Origin: Natranaeroarchaeum aerophilus
Lineage (GTDB): Archaea > Halobacteriota > Halobacteria > Halobacteriales > Natronoarchaeaceae
NCBI RefSeq assembly: GCF_023638055.1
Contig: NZ_JAKRVY010000001.1
Location: 441,815 to 505,814 of the forward strand
DNA length: 64,000 bases
Direction: 5' to 3'
The notes under the pieces were generated by a model. It was given only the letters and a program-made list of their open reading frames with translations, did no database searches and had not been told where the DNA came from. The position numbers and the translations under genes are program-made. Positions 26,936-35,983 of this stretch are shown one piece after another. The first letter of the stretch is position 1. Every line of letters starts with the position of its first letter.

Positions 26936-28180
26936 CTACTGTTCCTGCGCTGGCGCGTCGAGTTTGTCGATATCGACTGTCTCTTCCAGCAGCAGTTCTT
27001 TCTGTCCGGAGACGTCACGTTCCTCGCGCATCAACTTCTTGAACGTCGTCTGTGGCGCGAGATCGCCGATCAGCACGCCGCCGATCACCTTGCCGTCTTT
27101 GAACGTGATCCGTCGCCACTCGGTGTCGCTGTACTTCTTCTCGACGGCGTCGTCGCCCAGCGTCGGGTGACCAAAGGAGAGGAACGGGAAGTCAAAGTGA
27201 GTGATCGAGTACGAGGAGACCCAGCGGAACGCCTCGGCCTCGTCGTCCGCGGCCATGTTCGTCGCGGCGACCTGGCCCTGCTCTTTGGCCGACCCCCACG
27301 AGCCGTTCTGTGCGTGCTCGCCGAGGATGGTGTCGTAAAACCGGGTGAGGTCGCCCGCAGCGTAGATATCGTCGAGATTGGTCTGCATGTACTCGTCGAC
27401 GAGGACGCCGTCGTCGAGTTCGAGGTCGGTGTCTTGCATATACTCGACGTTGAAATCGAGGCCGATCGCGATCCCGACGAAGTCGCTCTCGTAGCGCTCG
27501 CCGTTCGTGTCGATGGTCGCCTCGACGTGGCCGTCCTCGTCGAGGACGAACTCGTCCGCACCGCTGCCGAAGACGGGCGTGACGCCGACGTCGCGCATCC
27601 CGTCGTGGATAATCTCGGCTCCCTCCGGGCTGAGCGCGTAGCGCCACCAGCACTCGCCGCGCATCAGGTAGTGGGCGTCGACGTCCTGTGCGCCACAGAT
27701 CGCCGCGAGGTCGATCCCGAGTAGCCCCGCGCCGATGACGACGCCGGTGTCGGCCTCGCTGGCGTGCTCGTTGATCGCGCGGGCGTCCTGAAACGTCCAG
27801 AAGTGATGGATGCCCTCCCCGTCAGCGTTTTTGACGGGGAGCTTGGTGGGCGTCCCGCCGGAGGCGATCAGTAGTTTGTCGTACTCGATCGTCCCGCTAT
27901 CGTGGGTGTGGACCTCGTGGGCGTCGGGGTCGACATCCGTGACGTGGGTGTTCAGTGCGAGGTCGATGTCGCGCTCGGCGTACCAGTCCTCTTCGTGAAT
28001 CGAAACCGGCGCTTCGGGGAGTTTCCCCTTGGCGAACTCCTTGATGAGGATCCGATTGTACAACGCCTCACCTTCATCGGTGACGACGGTGATGTCGGAC
28101 TCCGGGGCTTCCTCGCGGAGGGTCTCGGCCGCGGAACTGCCCGCGATTCCGTCACCGATGATGACGTACGACTCAGTCAT
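26936..28180 (-). CDS. FAD-dependent NAD(P)H oxidoreductase (rubredoxin/nitrite reductase-like)
   Basis: A 414-residue pyridine-nucleotide-disulphide-type flavoprotein. It has the N-terminal FAD motif IIGDGIAGSSAAE, a second dinucleotide motif VVIGAGLLGIDLA and the distal FAD motif DDIYAAGDL. There is no active disulphide. Closest layouts are NirB N-terminal domains and ferredoxin or rubredoxin reductases. Normal length; the electron acceptor is not apparent from the neighbours. Confidence 0.9.
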   Translation of the reverse strand: MTESYVIIGDGIAGSSAAETLREEAPESDITVVTDEGEALYNRILIKEFAKGKLPEAPVSIHEEDWYAERDIDLALNTHVTDVDPDAHEVHTHDSGTIEYDKLLIASGGTPTKLPVKNADGEGIHHFWTFQDARAINEHASEADTGVVIGAGLLGIDLAAICGAQDVDAHYLMRGECWWRYALSPEGAEIIHDGMRDVGVTPVFGSGADEFVLDEDGHVEATIDTNGERYESDFVGIAIGLDFNVEYMQDTDLELDDGVLVDEYMQTNLDDIYAAGDLTRFYDTILGEHAQNGSWGSAKEQGQVAATNMAADDEAEAFRWVSSYSITHFDFPFLSFGHPTLGDDAVEKKYSDTEWRRITFKDGKVIGGVLIGDLAPQTTFKKLMREERDVSGQKELLLEETVDIDKLDAPAQEQ

Positions 28181-28297
28181 GTTCAGGAGTTTTGCTGCCC
28201 GGGTTAAAGTGGATTGCTATCTCGGCTATACTATCGCAGCGCCACCGAACTGACCGCTTCGGGAAGGTTCAAGGATCTCACGACCATATGACGGGGT

Positions 28298-28909
28298 ATG
28301 AAACTCCGGCAGAACATCCGCCACTTCGCCGCCAAACAGGCACTGACCGCTCCAGTCATCGGTGACATCGCCAACGACAAGCTCGTCGACTTGCACACCG
28401 GAATCTTTGCCGACAAGGCAGACGAGCAGTATCAGGACGAGCGCCGCGACCATCTCGACGCCTTCTTCGATTGCACGATGGACACCTACGTCGCTGCGCT
28501 CGAGGAGGGGTACCCCGAGGCCGAGGCCCGGGAGATAACCCACATTCAGGCGAACTTCGACTTCTACAACCACGGCTGGACCGAGATGATGGAGTTTCCC
28601 GCGGACGAACTCGAAGCGCACTACGAGCGGTACGGAAAGTTCTTCGAGGCGCACGGGATAACCATCGACGATCCGCTCGGCGAGTTCCGAACACGGGACG
28701 TTCCCGATGCGCCCTCGACGCCCGAAAAGCTCGACGACCCCGAACACCCCCACGCCGAGGGCGGGTTCGCCGACGACGTCTACGTCGAAGGTCCTGACGG
28801 CGAGTTGCGGGTCGGCGGGCAGGAAGAACCCGACGAGGTCGACCCCGCGGAAGCACCGGGGCTCTCCGAGGAAGACGTCGAAGACGCCGATCACGAAGCC
28901 GGAGCCTGA
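28298..28909 (+). CDS. Conserved haloarchaeal protein (DUF6149-like)
   Basis: A 203-residue soluble protein: a helical N-terminal domain (residues 1-125: NIRHFAAKQALTAPVIGDIA, HIQANFDFYNHGWTEMMEFP) and a very acidic, disordered tail. I recall the family as DUF6149, restricted to halophilic archaea. Single gene with promoter in the 117-base gap before it. No catalytic motif is seen. Confidence 0.75.
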   Translation: MKLRQNIRHFAAKQALTAPVIGDIANDKLVDLHTGIFADKADEQYQDERRDHLDAFFDCTMDTYVAALEEGYPEAEAREITHIQANFDFYNHGWTEMMEFPADELEAHYERYGKFFEAHGITIDDPLGEFRTRDVPDAPSTPEKLDDPEHPHAEGGFADDVYVEGPDGELRVGGQEEPDEVDPAEAPGLSEEDVEDADHEAGA

Positions 28910-28930
28910 ACTTCCGAAAAAAGGTGGCGT

Positions 28931-29458
28931 TCACTCCTCGACGGTGATGGTTATCTCGTCGGTTTCACCGAACGCCATGTGTGCTCCGTCACCGAGCTGT
29001 ACGGCAATCGTGTACTCGCCGGGGTCGAGCTCCAGAGTATCTTCCGTCTGGGCGTCACTCCAGTGGTAGATTCCGTCTTCCTCAGCGGAGTCGCTCGGTC
29101 CGGGAATTGTTTCTCCTCGTTCGAACACGTCGTGATCGACGAGAATGTGTAGATGCCCGGCCCCGACCTCGTTTTCACCGGCGGGGATGAGGTCGGCTCC
29201 CTCGACTGATACGACGAATTCGACCGGCGACTGGACGGTAGCGCCATCCTCCGGTGACTCGAAGGTGGGTGATGCATCTTCGGGCTGGTCCTCGAAGTCG
29301 TACTCCTCTTCTTCATCCGGTTCGTCGTCGTCGTCCGCTGGTTCGTCGTCGTCCGCTGGTTCGTCCTCCGGCGGGTCATCGTCGTCTCCGAGACAGCCGC
29401 TCAGTCCTACTGCCCCGACTGCAACGGCGCTCACGAACGTCCTCCGTGTATGGGTCAT
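28931..29458 (-). CDS. Tat lipoprotein with DUF4399-type domain
   Basis: A 175-residue exported protein from MTHTRRTFVSA. The signal ends at lipobox GLSGC, then a low-complexity Asp/Glu/Pro linker (about residues 24-60), then a beta domain with GAGHLHILVDHD, TIPGPSDSAEEDGIYHW and YTIAVQLGDGAHMAFG, which matches the DUF4399 pattern. The His of the HLH element and the terminal GAH may form a metal site. ATGs five codons upstream and further exist but would break the Tat signal. Confidence 0.83.
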   Translation of the reverse strand: MTHTRRTFVSAVAVGAVGLSGCLGDDDDPPEDEPADDDEPADDDDEPDEEEEYDFEDQPEDASPTFESPEDGATVQSPVEFVVSVEGADLIPAGENEVGAGHLHILVDHDVFERGETIPGPSDSAEEDGIYHWSDAQTEDTLELDPGEYTIAVQLGDGAHMAFGETDEITITVEE

Positions 29459-29534
29459 GGTCTCGTACCTCATGCTAGAACTACGAGCACTGACCACTTT
29501 ATCTCGGGGGGTCAACCCTGTCGTTGCCCGCTGG

Positions 29535-30776
29535 TTACCAGCTTCGTCCGGCAACGGATTTCCCGACTGCCTGACCGGTCCGGATTGTGGCGTCAAGCGA
29601 GTGATCAGCGTACCGCTCTCGACTCGCAGCACCGGCGTAGAACCCCCCAGATAGGGCCGGTCCGTCGTCCGGAATGATGTGGTCCGAGTAGCCGACGCTC
29701 GGAACGGAAACAGTCTCCGTGTGGACTGCCGACCACCGGATCGTTCCGGGATCGAAGGCGGGAAACAGCGATTCGATTCCGTGACGGACCTGTGACTCGG
29801 TTTCCCGATCGGCCGATTCGTCGGCTACAATCGCGTAGATGATCTGTGTCACCTCTTCGGTCGGCCCGGGCAGTGCAACGAGCCGTCCGATCGGTGTCTC
29901 GTCGACGACAGTCACCCGGTCGATCGACAGGAGCGGCTCGTCGAGCCCGACACAGACGGTCGTTGTCGCCGCCGTCTGACCGCCCCAGTCGTCGCCCGTC
30001 AGCCGTGCCAATCGCTGTGGCGGCGTATCGAAAATAACTGCGTCAACGTCATGCTCGGTGCGCGCTCCGTCTTCGATCGTGACGAGGTGATCGACTGCCC
30101 CGCGGCGTGTCCCGACTGCGGTAACGCGGCAGTCGGTGTGGAGTCGGTCGCGGCCGATCGACCGAGCGAGGGCGTCGACGAGCGATCTCGGCTCGACGAC
30201 CTCGGTACTGCCAGTGCGCTGGCGTATCACCCTGTTTACCAGCCACGACGCGCTTACCCGATCCGGGGCGTCACCGAACCGAGCGCTCAGCAGTGGCTCG
30301 ATCGCCTGCTCGTACAGCGACTCGGTCGCGTGCTCGGTAACAAAGGACCGGGCCGTGACGTCCGCCAGCGCCTCCGGCTCATCCAGCGTGTGGTCAGGGA
30401 CGGTAAACGGGGGCACACCGCCATCATCGACGAGCGATCGGAAGTACGACGTATCACGCAGGCCCAGGGGTGGAAAGGCGAGTAGCTCACGGCGGCGGTC
30501 GACGGGATAGACGACGCCGTCGTGATAGTAGCCGGTGCGGGCTGCGTGAGCGTCGAGTTCGACCCCGAGTGTTCGCGCGAGCGCCTGACTGGCCGCCCCT
30601 GCTGTCGAGAGCCCCGGCGGCTGGCGCGGCAAGACGGCGTCCGACGCGGTCCGAACGGGAGCGAACCGTCCGCCGACCTGCGTGTCGGATTCGAACACTC
30701 CCACCTCGTGGCCCCGGGACTGTGCTGTGTGGGCTGCCGTCAGTCCCGCGATCCCGCCGCCGATGACGCCGATCAT
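29535..30776 (-). CDS. FAD-dependent amine oxidase / protoporphyrinogen oxidase-like protein
   Basis: A 413-residue flavoprotein from MIGVIGGGIAGLTAA, with the FAD-binding GxGxxG motif and the GG doublet region FESDTQVGGRFAPV typical of the amine oxidase superfamily. The C-terminal FAD motif is YAGAASRER. It could be a protoporphyrinogen or phytoene-type oxidase; sequence alone does not decide. It is divergent from thrB. The ATG at 30776 removes 14 non-family residues. Confidence 0.85.
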   Translation of the reverse strand: MIGVIGGGIAGLTAAHTAQSRGHEVGVFESDTQVGGRFAPVRTASDAVLPRQPPGLSTAGAASQALARTLGVELDAHAARTGYYHDGVVYPVDRRRELLAFPPLGLRDTSYFRSLVDDGGVPPFTVPDHTLDEPEALADVTARSFVTEHATESLYEQAIEPLLSARFGDAPDRVSASWLVNRVIRQRTGSTEVVEPRSLVDALARSIGRDRLHTDCRVTAVGTRRGAVDHLVTIEDGARTEHDVDAVIFDTPPQRLARLTGDDWGGQTAATTTVCVGLDEPLLSIDRVTVVDETPIGRLVALPGPTEEVTQIIYAIVADESADRETESQVRHGIESLFPAFDPGTIRWSAVHTETVSVPSVGYSDHIIPDDGPALSGGFYAGAASRERYADHSLDATIRTGQAVGKSVAGRSW

Positions 30777-30872
30777 GGGCAATCGTTGGCGTGCAACCGA
30801 ATTGTGTGTTGTGATCACCCGGGAGCCTGCTTTCCGCTGGCTTTTTAGCCGCGGTCCGGTTACCCCTCGGGT

Positions 30873-31751
30873 ATGCTTACAGTGCGGGCTCCCGCGACGA
30901 GCGCGAACCTCGGGAGCGGCTTCGACGTCTTCGGTGCCGCACTCGAACGCCCAGCCGACATCGTCCGCGTCGAGCGCGCCGAGGAGACGACGATCGAGAT
31001 GAGCGGCGCTGGCAGCGAGTTCATTCCCGAAGACCCGGCGAAAAACACCGCCGGAGCCGTCGCCGAGGCGCTCGACGCGCCCGCACGGATCAAGATCGAC
31101 AAGGGTGTCCGTCCGGCCTCGGGACTCGGCTCTTCGGCTGCCAGCGCCGCCGGGGCCGCGCTTGCGCTCAATGAACTGTACGACCGAGGACTCTCACGCT
31201 CGGAACTCGTCCCGATCGCCGCCGAGGGCGAGGCGCTCGTCTCCGGTGAGGCACACCAGGACAACGTCGCACCCGCACTGCTTGGCGGGTTCACGATCGT
31301 TGCCGACGACGGCGTCACGCAGGTCGATAGCTCGATTCCGCTGGTCGTCTGTCTTCCGGATATCGTCGTCTCGACACGGGACGCCCGCCGGGTCGTTCCT
31401 GACTCGACGTCCGTCGAGAACATGGTCGACACGGTCGGTCGCGCCGCGACGCTCACCGTTGGGATGCACCGCGAAGACCCGGCGATGGTCGGCCGTGGGA
31501 TGGAAGACAACGTCGTGACGCCCGCCCGGGCGAAACTGATCGACGGGTACGACGCTGTTCGGGACGCCGCGCTCGACGCCGGTGCGATGGGCGTCACCGT
31601 CAGTGGGGCGGGGCCGGGCGTCATCGCGGCCTGTTACGAGTCGGATCGCAGCGCTATCGCGGGTGCGATGCTCGACGCATTCGACGACGTGGGCGTCGAT
31701 AGCCGTGCCTACCAGACCCGGATCGGGGACGGCCCCACCGTCTACCGGTGA
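30873..31751 (+). CDS. thrB: Homoserine kinase
   Basis: Phosphorylates homoserine in threonine synthesis. The 292-residue GHMP kinase has the start region RAPATSANLGSGFDVFGAAL, the ATP loop PASGLGSSAASAAGAA (about residues 81-96) and the C-terminal GVTVSGAGPG motif. Length is standard. Its stop overlaps the GTG of the next gene by four bases. No other threonine genes are nearby, as often in haloarchaea. Confidence 0.96.
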   Translation: MLTVRAPATSANLGSGFDVFGAALERPADIVRVERAEETTIEMSGAGSEFIPEDPAKNTAGAVAEALDAPARIKIDKGVRPASGLGSSAASAAGAALALNELYDRGLSRSELVPIAAEGEALVSGEAHQDNVAPALLGGFTIVADDGVTQVDSSIPLVVCLPDIVVSTRDARRVVPDSTSVENMVDTVGRAATLTVGMHREDPAMVGRGMEDNVVTPARAKLIDGYDAVRDAALDAGAMGVTVSGAGPGVIAACYESDRSAIAGAMLDAFDDVGVDSRAYQTRIGDGPTVYR

Positions 31752-32095
31752 CGACTGCACGGCGTGACGGTGGGCTGGCGACTGTCGCGCTGTTTGGCGC
31801 ACTCGGCGCGGCGGTGCTCACCGACGTTGCGCTCTCGCCGGTGTGGCTGCTCTGTGGGGCGCTCGGTACGATCGGTCTCGAAGCGATTGCGATGCGATAC
31901 CGGGAAGCCGTGCGGGCGCTCTGGGAACGACCTGTGGTGCAGGTGGGATCGCTCGTCGGTGTACTGGCCGGTACCGCGCTCGCAGCAGTCTACCGCTCGC
32001 GGATCGTCGTGAGCCTTCTCGTCGGCGGGCTGGGCGCGTATCTCTGTGTGCTCGTGCTAGTCAGTGGCTACCGCCGCCACTCCGCTCGGGCGTAG
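31748..32095 (+). CDS. Small membrane protein overlapping thrB
   Basis: A 115-residue protein with about four hydrophobic segments. It starts at a GTG four bases inside thrB, so it is cotranscribed and translationally coupled. It lacks a signal peptide and any recognised motif. Cotranscription with threonine synthesis may be incidental. Confidence 0.68.
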   Translation: MTTARRDGGLATVALFGALGAAVLTDVALSPVWLLCGALGTIGLEAIAMRYREAVRALWERPVVQVGSLVGVLAGTALAAVYRSRIVVSLLVGGLGAYLCVLVLVSGYRRHSARA

Positions 32096-32125
32096 TTTGA
32101 TAGGCCATCGCTCCCTAGCACGGCC

Positions 32126-32431
32126 ATGCGACCCGACATCAGCGTCTTCGGCCGGTACACGTATCTCGCAACAGAGATCGTCTGGGGCGCAATCGCGTTC
32201 CTCTTGCTCAGACGTGCAGGGGCGCTTGGACGTGCTGCAAAAACAGTTATCGCGCTGTATCCGATCGCGTACGTCTGGGACTGGTACACCCTCGAAATCG
32301 GAATTTTCGATATCGAGTTACGGACCGGCAGGGACTTTCTCGGCGTCCCAATCGAGGAGCATATCTTCATGGTTGTCGTCCCCTCGCTGGTCATCGCCTT
32401 TCACGAGACGCTACACGATGTTGTCGACTGA
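32126..32431 (+). CDS. Lycopene-cyclase-domain membrane protein
   Basis: A 101-residue protein with three hydrophobic segments and PIEEHIFMVVVPSLV, the PxEE(x)xF signature of CrtYc/CrtYd-type lycopene cyclase domains. True cyclases need two such domains, joined or as two subunits; this is a single domain without a partner next to it. It may act as half of a heterodimer or be a divergent relative. No carotenoid genes are adjacent. Confidence 0.8.
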   Translation: MRPDISVFGRYTYLATEIVWGAIAFLLLRRAGALGRAAKTVIALYPIAYVWDWYTLEIGIFDIELRTGRDFLGVPIEEHIFMVVVPSLVIAFHETLHDVVD

Positions 32432-32701
32432 TCAGCACCGTTCGACGACGACGGTGTCACCGCTGATTTCGACAGCGTAGCCGTCGGCGGTAAAGCTCAC
32501 GCCAACATCACTGGACGGTCCCTCACAGAGCGCGTCCAGTGCGTCCAGATCCACCGAATCGTACAGTGTGACATCGAGCGTCATCGGCTGGGTTGATTCT
32601 AACTCCGCTATCGCTTCGATCACGGCTGTACTGGCTGGGACGGTTTCGGTGCGTTGTTCGACGACACGATCCTGTTTGGCATCCCCCACTGTCACTGCCA
32701 T
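32432..32701 (-). CDS. HalOD1 output-domain protein
   Basis: An 89-residue stand-alone HalOD1 domain, a haloarchaeal module otherwise found behind receiver or PAS domains. Typical elements are PASTAVIEAIAELE, LYDSVDLDALDALCEG and VSFTADGYAVEISGD. Its stop abuts the stop of the convergent cyclase-domain gene with no spacer. A signalling role is inferred from the family. Confidence 0.85.
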   Translation of the reverse strand: MAVTVGDAKQDRVVEQRTETVPASTAVIEAIAELESTQPMTLDVTLYDSVDLDALDALCEGPSSDVGVSFTADGYAVEISGDTVVVERC

Positions 32702-32873
32702 ATTGAGATCGTCAGGGTGGTTGTATAAAAGTATTTGTCAGACGATCGTATGACGCGCACTATCGCCTTCTGTATGAACGGATACAGTCGATAGCCGAAA
32801 CTCGAAATCACTCATCGACCACCGCTGTTCTTGCGGTGTTGCCACCATCCGACCCGCGAACGTGTCGGTCTAG

Positions 32874-33029
32874 CTACTCGATCGGGATGGCGGTCCCATC
32901 GTCGTCTACCAGTGCAGGCTCTGATCGCCGCTGTGCGCGCCGGTGAAGCAGGTATAGACCGACCGAGCAGGTGGCGACGCCCGAGGCGAAGCCGGAGATC
33001 CACGCGGTCGTTTCGCTGTCGAGACTCAT
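32874..33029 (-). CDS. Very small single-helix membrane protein
   Basis: A 51-residue frame, MSLDSETTAW..., with one hydrophobic helix (about residues 10-28, ISGFASGVATCSVGLYLL), a basic cluster (HRRAQRR) after it, and an acidic C-terminus. The arrangement is that of a small N-out or tail-anchored protein. It lies in the gap before the penicillin acylase gene. Composition and the clean hydrophobic-to-basic transition support it; no family is known to me. Confidence 0.5.
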   Translation of the reverse strand: MSLDSETTAWISGFASGVATCSVGLYLLHRRAQRRSEPALVDDDGTAIPIE

Positions 33030-33183
33030 CCTACCCAGTGGTGGATACGCATACTATATTAATCTGTTCGCCACCTGTACGGCTTGATGACGGGTTAGTT
33101 GCCCGACAGTATTGGGGTGTGAGAGTCAGTGACTGTGGAACTCTCCGGAATTATCATTACGGTTCGGTCGCTTCACTCCGATA

Positions 33184-35586
33184 GTGACAGACGATACGAC
33201 ACGTCGCGGCGTCCTCGCAGGGCTCGTCGCCGCCGGAACAGGCGGGCTCGCGTTCACGTCTGCAAGCGATCTGCTCGACTCGTTTGCCCCCCTGTCGGGG
33301 GACGCGTGGGATGCGGCCGACCGCTCGCTCCCCGGGAGCGTCGAGAGTCCCTATGGCGATGCGAGCCTCCATGTCGACGAGTTCGGCGTCCCACACGTCG
33401 AGGCAGAAGAGGAGACCGCGGCGTACTTCGCGGTGGGCTACGTGCAGGCGTTCGATCGGCTGTTCCAGCTGGACCTCCAGCGTCGGGTGATGCGAGGCCA
33501 GCTTTCGGAAGTGATCGGCGAGGCGACGATCGAGGACGACGAGTTCCACGTCCGGATGGACTTTGCGGGCGCAGCCGAGGCGACGTGGGAGCTGGTCAGC
33601 GAGACCCGGGCGGGGCCGCTCGTCGAGGCCTACGCCGACGGCGTCAACACGGTGATCGAGGAGGGTCGGCTCCCGCTGGAGTTCGAGTTGCTCGGCTACG
33701 AGCCACGGCCGTGGACGCCCGTCGACTCGATGCTGATGGAAAAGCAAATCTCGTGGGATCTCACTGGCGATTTCAGCGAGCTCCGCCGTGCGCTGCTTGC
33801 CGACCGACTCGACGACGAACTGGTCGAGACGCTGTTCCCCCGACGGCTCGACCACGAGTATCCGATTCTCGGGGGTGGTGCGGTAGACGGGGATGCCATG
33901 GCCCAACTGGGAACCCACGAATCGCCCGACACCCCGTCGAGATCCGAACCGCTCGACGCCGAGCTCACTCGCTACCTCTCAGCGTTCGAGTCGCCACGAG
34001 GCGTCGGCTCGAACAGCTGGGTAGTCTCGGGGGAGTACACCGAGAGCGGCGATCCGATCCTCGCGTACGACCCACACCTCTCGTTGATGACGCCGCCGCT
34101 GTGGTACGAACAGCACGTCGAGACGCCCGAACGGTCGGTGCGGGGCGCGACGTTCCCGGGCGTCCCCTTCGTTATCGCCGGGGCCAACGACCGCGGCGCG
34201 TGGTCCTTTACCAACGTCGGCGCGGACGTGCTCGATTGCTACCGATACGATATCGACGAGGACGGCGACCGGTATCGCTATCGCGACGAGTGGCGCGAGT
34301 TCGAGCGCGAGGAACACACGATTGGAGTCGCCGGTGGCGAGGACCGAACACTGACGCGCCGCAAGACTGTCCACGGCCCGCTCATCGAGCGGGAGGACCG
34401 GCGCGTCGGCGTCGCCTGGACCGGCCACACGGCGACCCGGACCACGGTCGCGATCGAGGCGTTCGGCCGGAGCGACGGTCTCGACGACGTGCGCGCGGCA
34501 ACCCGGGAGTTCGATCTCCCCACGCAGAACCTCGTCTACGCCGATGCTGACGGCCGGACGATGTACTACGTCACCGGGAAGCTGCCGATCCGGCAGGTAG
34601 ACGGCGAGGTGGTGACCGGCGATCGGATCTTCGACGGCTCGGCGGGCGAGGGCGAGTGGGACGGATTCGAGCCGTTCGGCCAGTCTTCGTGGGACGGCTT
34701 TGTCCCGTTTGAGGAGAAACCTCACGCGATCGATCCGGACGTCCTCGCGACGGCGAACCAGCGCGTCGTCGACGACCCCGACCACTACATCGGCGTGAGC
34801 TACGCGACGCCCTATCGTGGAATGCGGATCGAAGAACGACTCGCCGATGCTGTCGGCGACACGGATCCCGAGTTCCACCGCGAACTACAGAACGACGTCC
34901 TGGACGGGCGCGCCGCACAGCTTGCTCCGGATCTGGTTGCGGCGGTTCAGGAAGACGACGAAGGGGCCGCCACCGACCGCATCGTCGACGCGGCCAGCAG
35001 CCTCGACGAGTGGGAGTACCGGATGGAGCCCGAATCCGAGGCCGCGCTCGTCTTCGCCCGCTGGTTTACGGCCTTTCGCCGCCGACTCGTCGAGCCGACA
35101 TTCGAGGACGCCGATCTGGACGAGTCGTACTACCCGAACGACTGGGTAATCGCCACGCTCCCGGCCGATCATTCGCTGTTCGAGGACCGATCACGCGAGT
35201 CGATGATGGTCGACGCACTCGGGGACGCGCTCGACGAGATCGACGAGGAGGGCTGGTCGGTCTACGGCGACTGGAACTCGACGCGCTCGATTACCCACCC
35301 GCTCGGCGTCGAGGCTGGCTTTCTGGACTACAGGACCCGCCCGGCTGACGGCTCGCGGGCAACGGTCAAGAACTTCCGCGTGGAGTCGGCGGTCGGCTCC
35401 AGCTGGCGGATGGTCGTCCGACCCGGTGAGGCTGCCACGGCGATCCTGCCGGGCGGGAACTCGGGCGATTACTTTTCGCCCCACTACGACGACCAGTTCG
35501 AGCGCTGGCTCGCCAACGATCAAAAGTCCATGGAGCTGGCAGTCGCCGGGGAGCAACGAACCCAGTTCCGGGGTGAGTCCTCGTGA
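33184..35586 (+). CDS. Penicillin acylase-family N-terminal nucleophile hydrolase, Tat-exported
   Basis: An 800-residue amidohydrolase. A twin-arginine start (TTRRGVLAGLVA) directs export. The family's self-processing site is visible as GSNSWVVS, where the Ser at residue 276 becomes the N-terminal nucleophile of the beta chain after the spacer (about 200-275) is cut out. The alpha-chain block DEFGVPHVEAEEETAAYFAVGY is also typical. Likely substrates are acyl-homoserine lactones or N-acyl amino acids; unproven. It uses a GTG start. A membrane gene overlaps its end by four bases. Confidence 0.93.
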   Translation: MTDDTTRRGVLAGLVAAGTGGLAFTSASDLLDSFAPLSGDAWDAADRSLPGSVESPYGDASLHVDEFGVPHVEAEEETAAYFAVGYVQAFDRLFQLDLQRRVMRGQLSEVIGEATIEDDEFHVRMDFAGAAEATWELVSETRAGPLVEAYADGVNTVIEEGRLPLEFELLGYEPRPWTPVDSMLMEKQISWDLTGDFSELRRALLADRLDDELVETLFPRRLDHEYPILGGGAVDGDAMAQLGTHESPDTPSRSEPLDAELTRYLSAFESPRGVGSNSWVVSGEYTESGDPILAYDPHLSLMTPPLWYEQHVETPERSVRGATFPGVPFVIAGANDRGAWSFTNVGADVLDCYRYDIDEDGDRYRYRDEWREFEREEHTIGVAGGEDRTLTRRKTVHGPLIEREDRRVGVAWTGHTATRTTVAIEAFGRSDGLDDVRAATREFDLPTQNLVYADADGRTMYYVTGKLPIRQVDGEVVTGDRIFDGSAGEGEWDGFEPFGQSSWDGFVPFEEKPHAIDPDVLATANQRVVDDPDHYIGVSYATPYRGMRIEERLADAVGDTDPEFHRELQNDVLDGRAAQLAPDLVAAVQEDDEGAATDRIVDAASSLDEWEYRMEPESEAALVFARWFTAFRRRLVEPTFEDADLDESYYPNDWVIATLPADHSLFEDRSRESMMVDALGDALDEIDEEGWSVYGDWNSTRSITHPLGVEAGFLDYRTRPADGSRATVKNFRVESAVGSSWRMVVRPGEAATAILPGGNSGDYFSPHYDDQFERWLANDQKSMELAVAGEQRTQFRGESS

Positions 35587-35921
35587 GTAACTCCTCTGTG
35601 GAGGGACTCCGCCAGGTCCGGACGGAGCCCCGATCCCACGCCCTCGCGCTCGTCATTGCAGCGCTCGTCGGTCTTGCGCTCGCGTGGGTCCACTGGCTCG
35701 GGCTGGTCGCCGCCGGTGCCCTGGTTGCGCTGGTCGCGCCGTCGCTCCGTCGCGGGCTCGCCTACGGTATCGGGTTCGGCCTGCTGGTACTGGTCGTCTT
35801 CGCCTTCTTGCTCGGCGACGCCGCTGCTCGGGTGCCTGCGATGACGCCGATCGTTTATCTGACACTCGCCAGCGCGCTCGGACTGCCGCTGCTCGGCTCG
35901 CTGGTACGGGGAGTCATCTGA
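35583..35921 (+). CDS. Small membrane protein overlapping the acylase gene
   Basis: A 112-residue protein with about three or four hydrophobic segments; GTG start four bases inside the acylase stop. Coupled translation suggests it might support or anchor the acylase, but membrane proteins of this type are common behind unrelated genes. Not recognised. Confidence 0.68.
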   Translation: MSNSSVEGLRQVRTEPRSHALALVIAALVGLALAWVHWLGLVAAGALVALVAPSLRRGLAYGIGFGLLVLVVFAFLLGDAAARVPAMTPIVYLTLASALGLPLLGSLVRGVI

Positions 35922-35983
35922 GATCGGACGCGGTTCCGGCTCCGGCGTGGGACTGAAGTGTACCCCCGGTGAACGTCGAACGA

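Noticed and set aside
33129-34550. 473-residue Arg-rich frame over the acylase gene
   Set aside because: Shadow frame with Arg/Pro/Gly composition and no domain; the acylase frame carries the family motifs.
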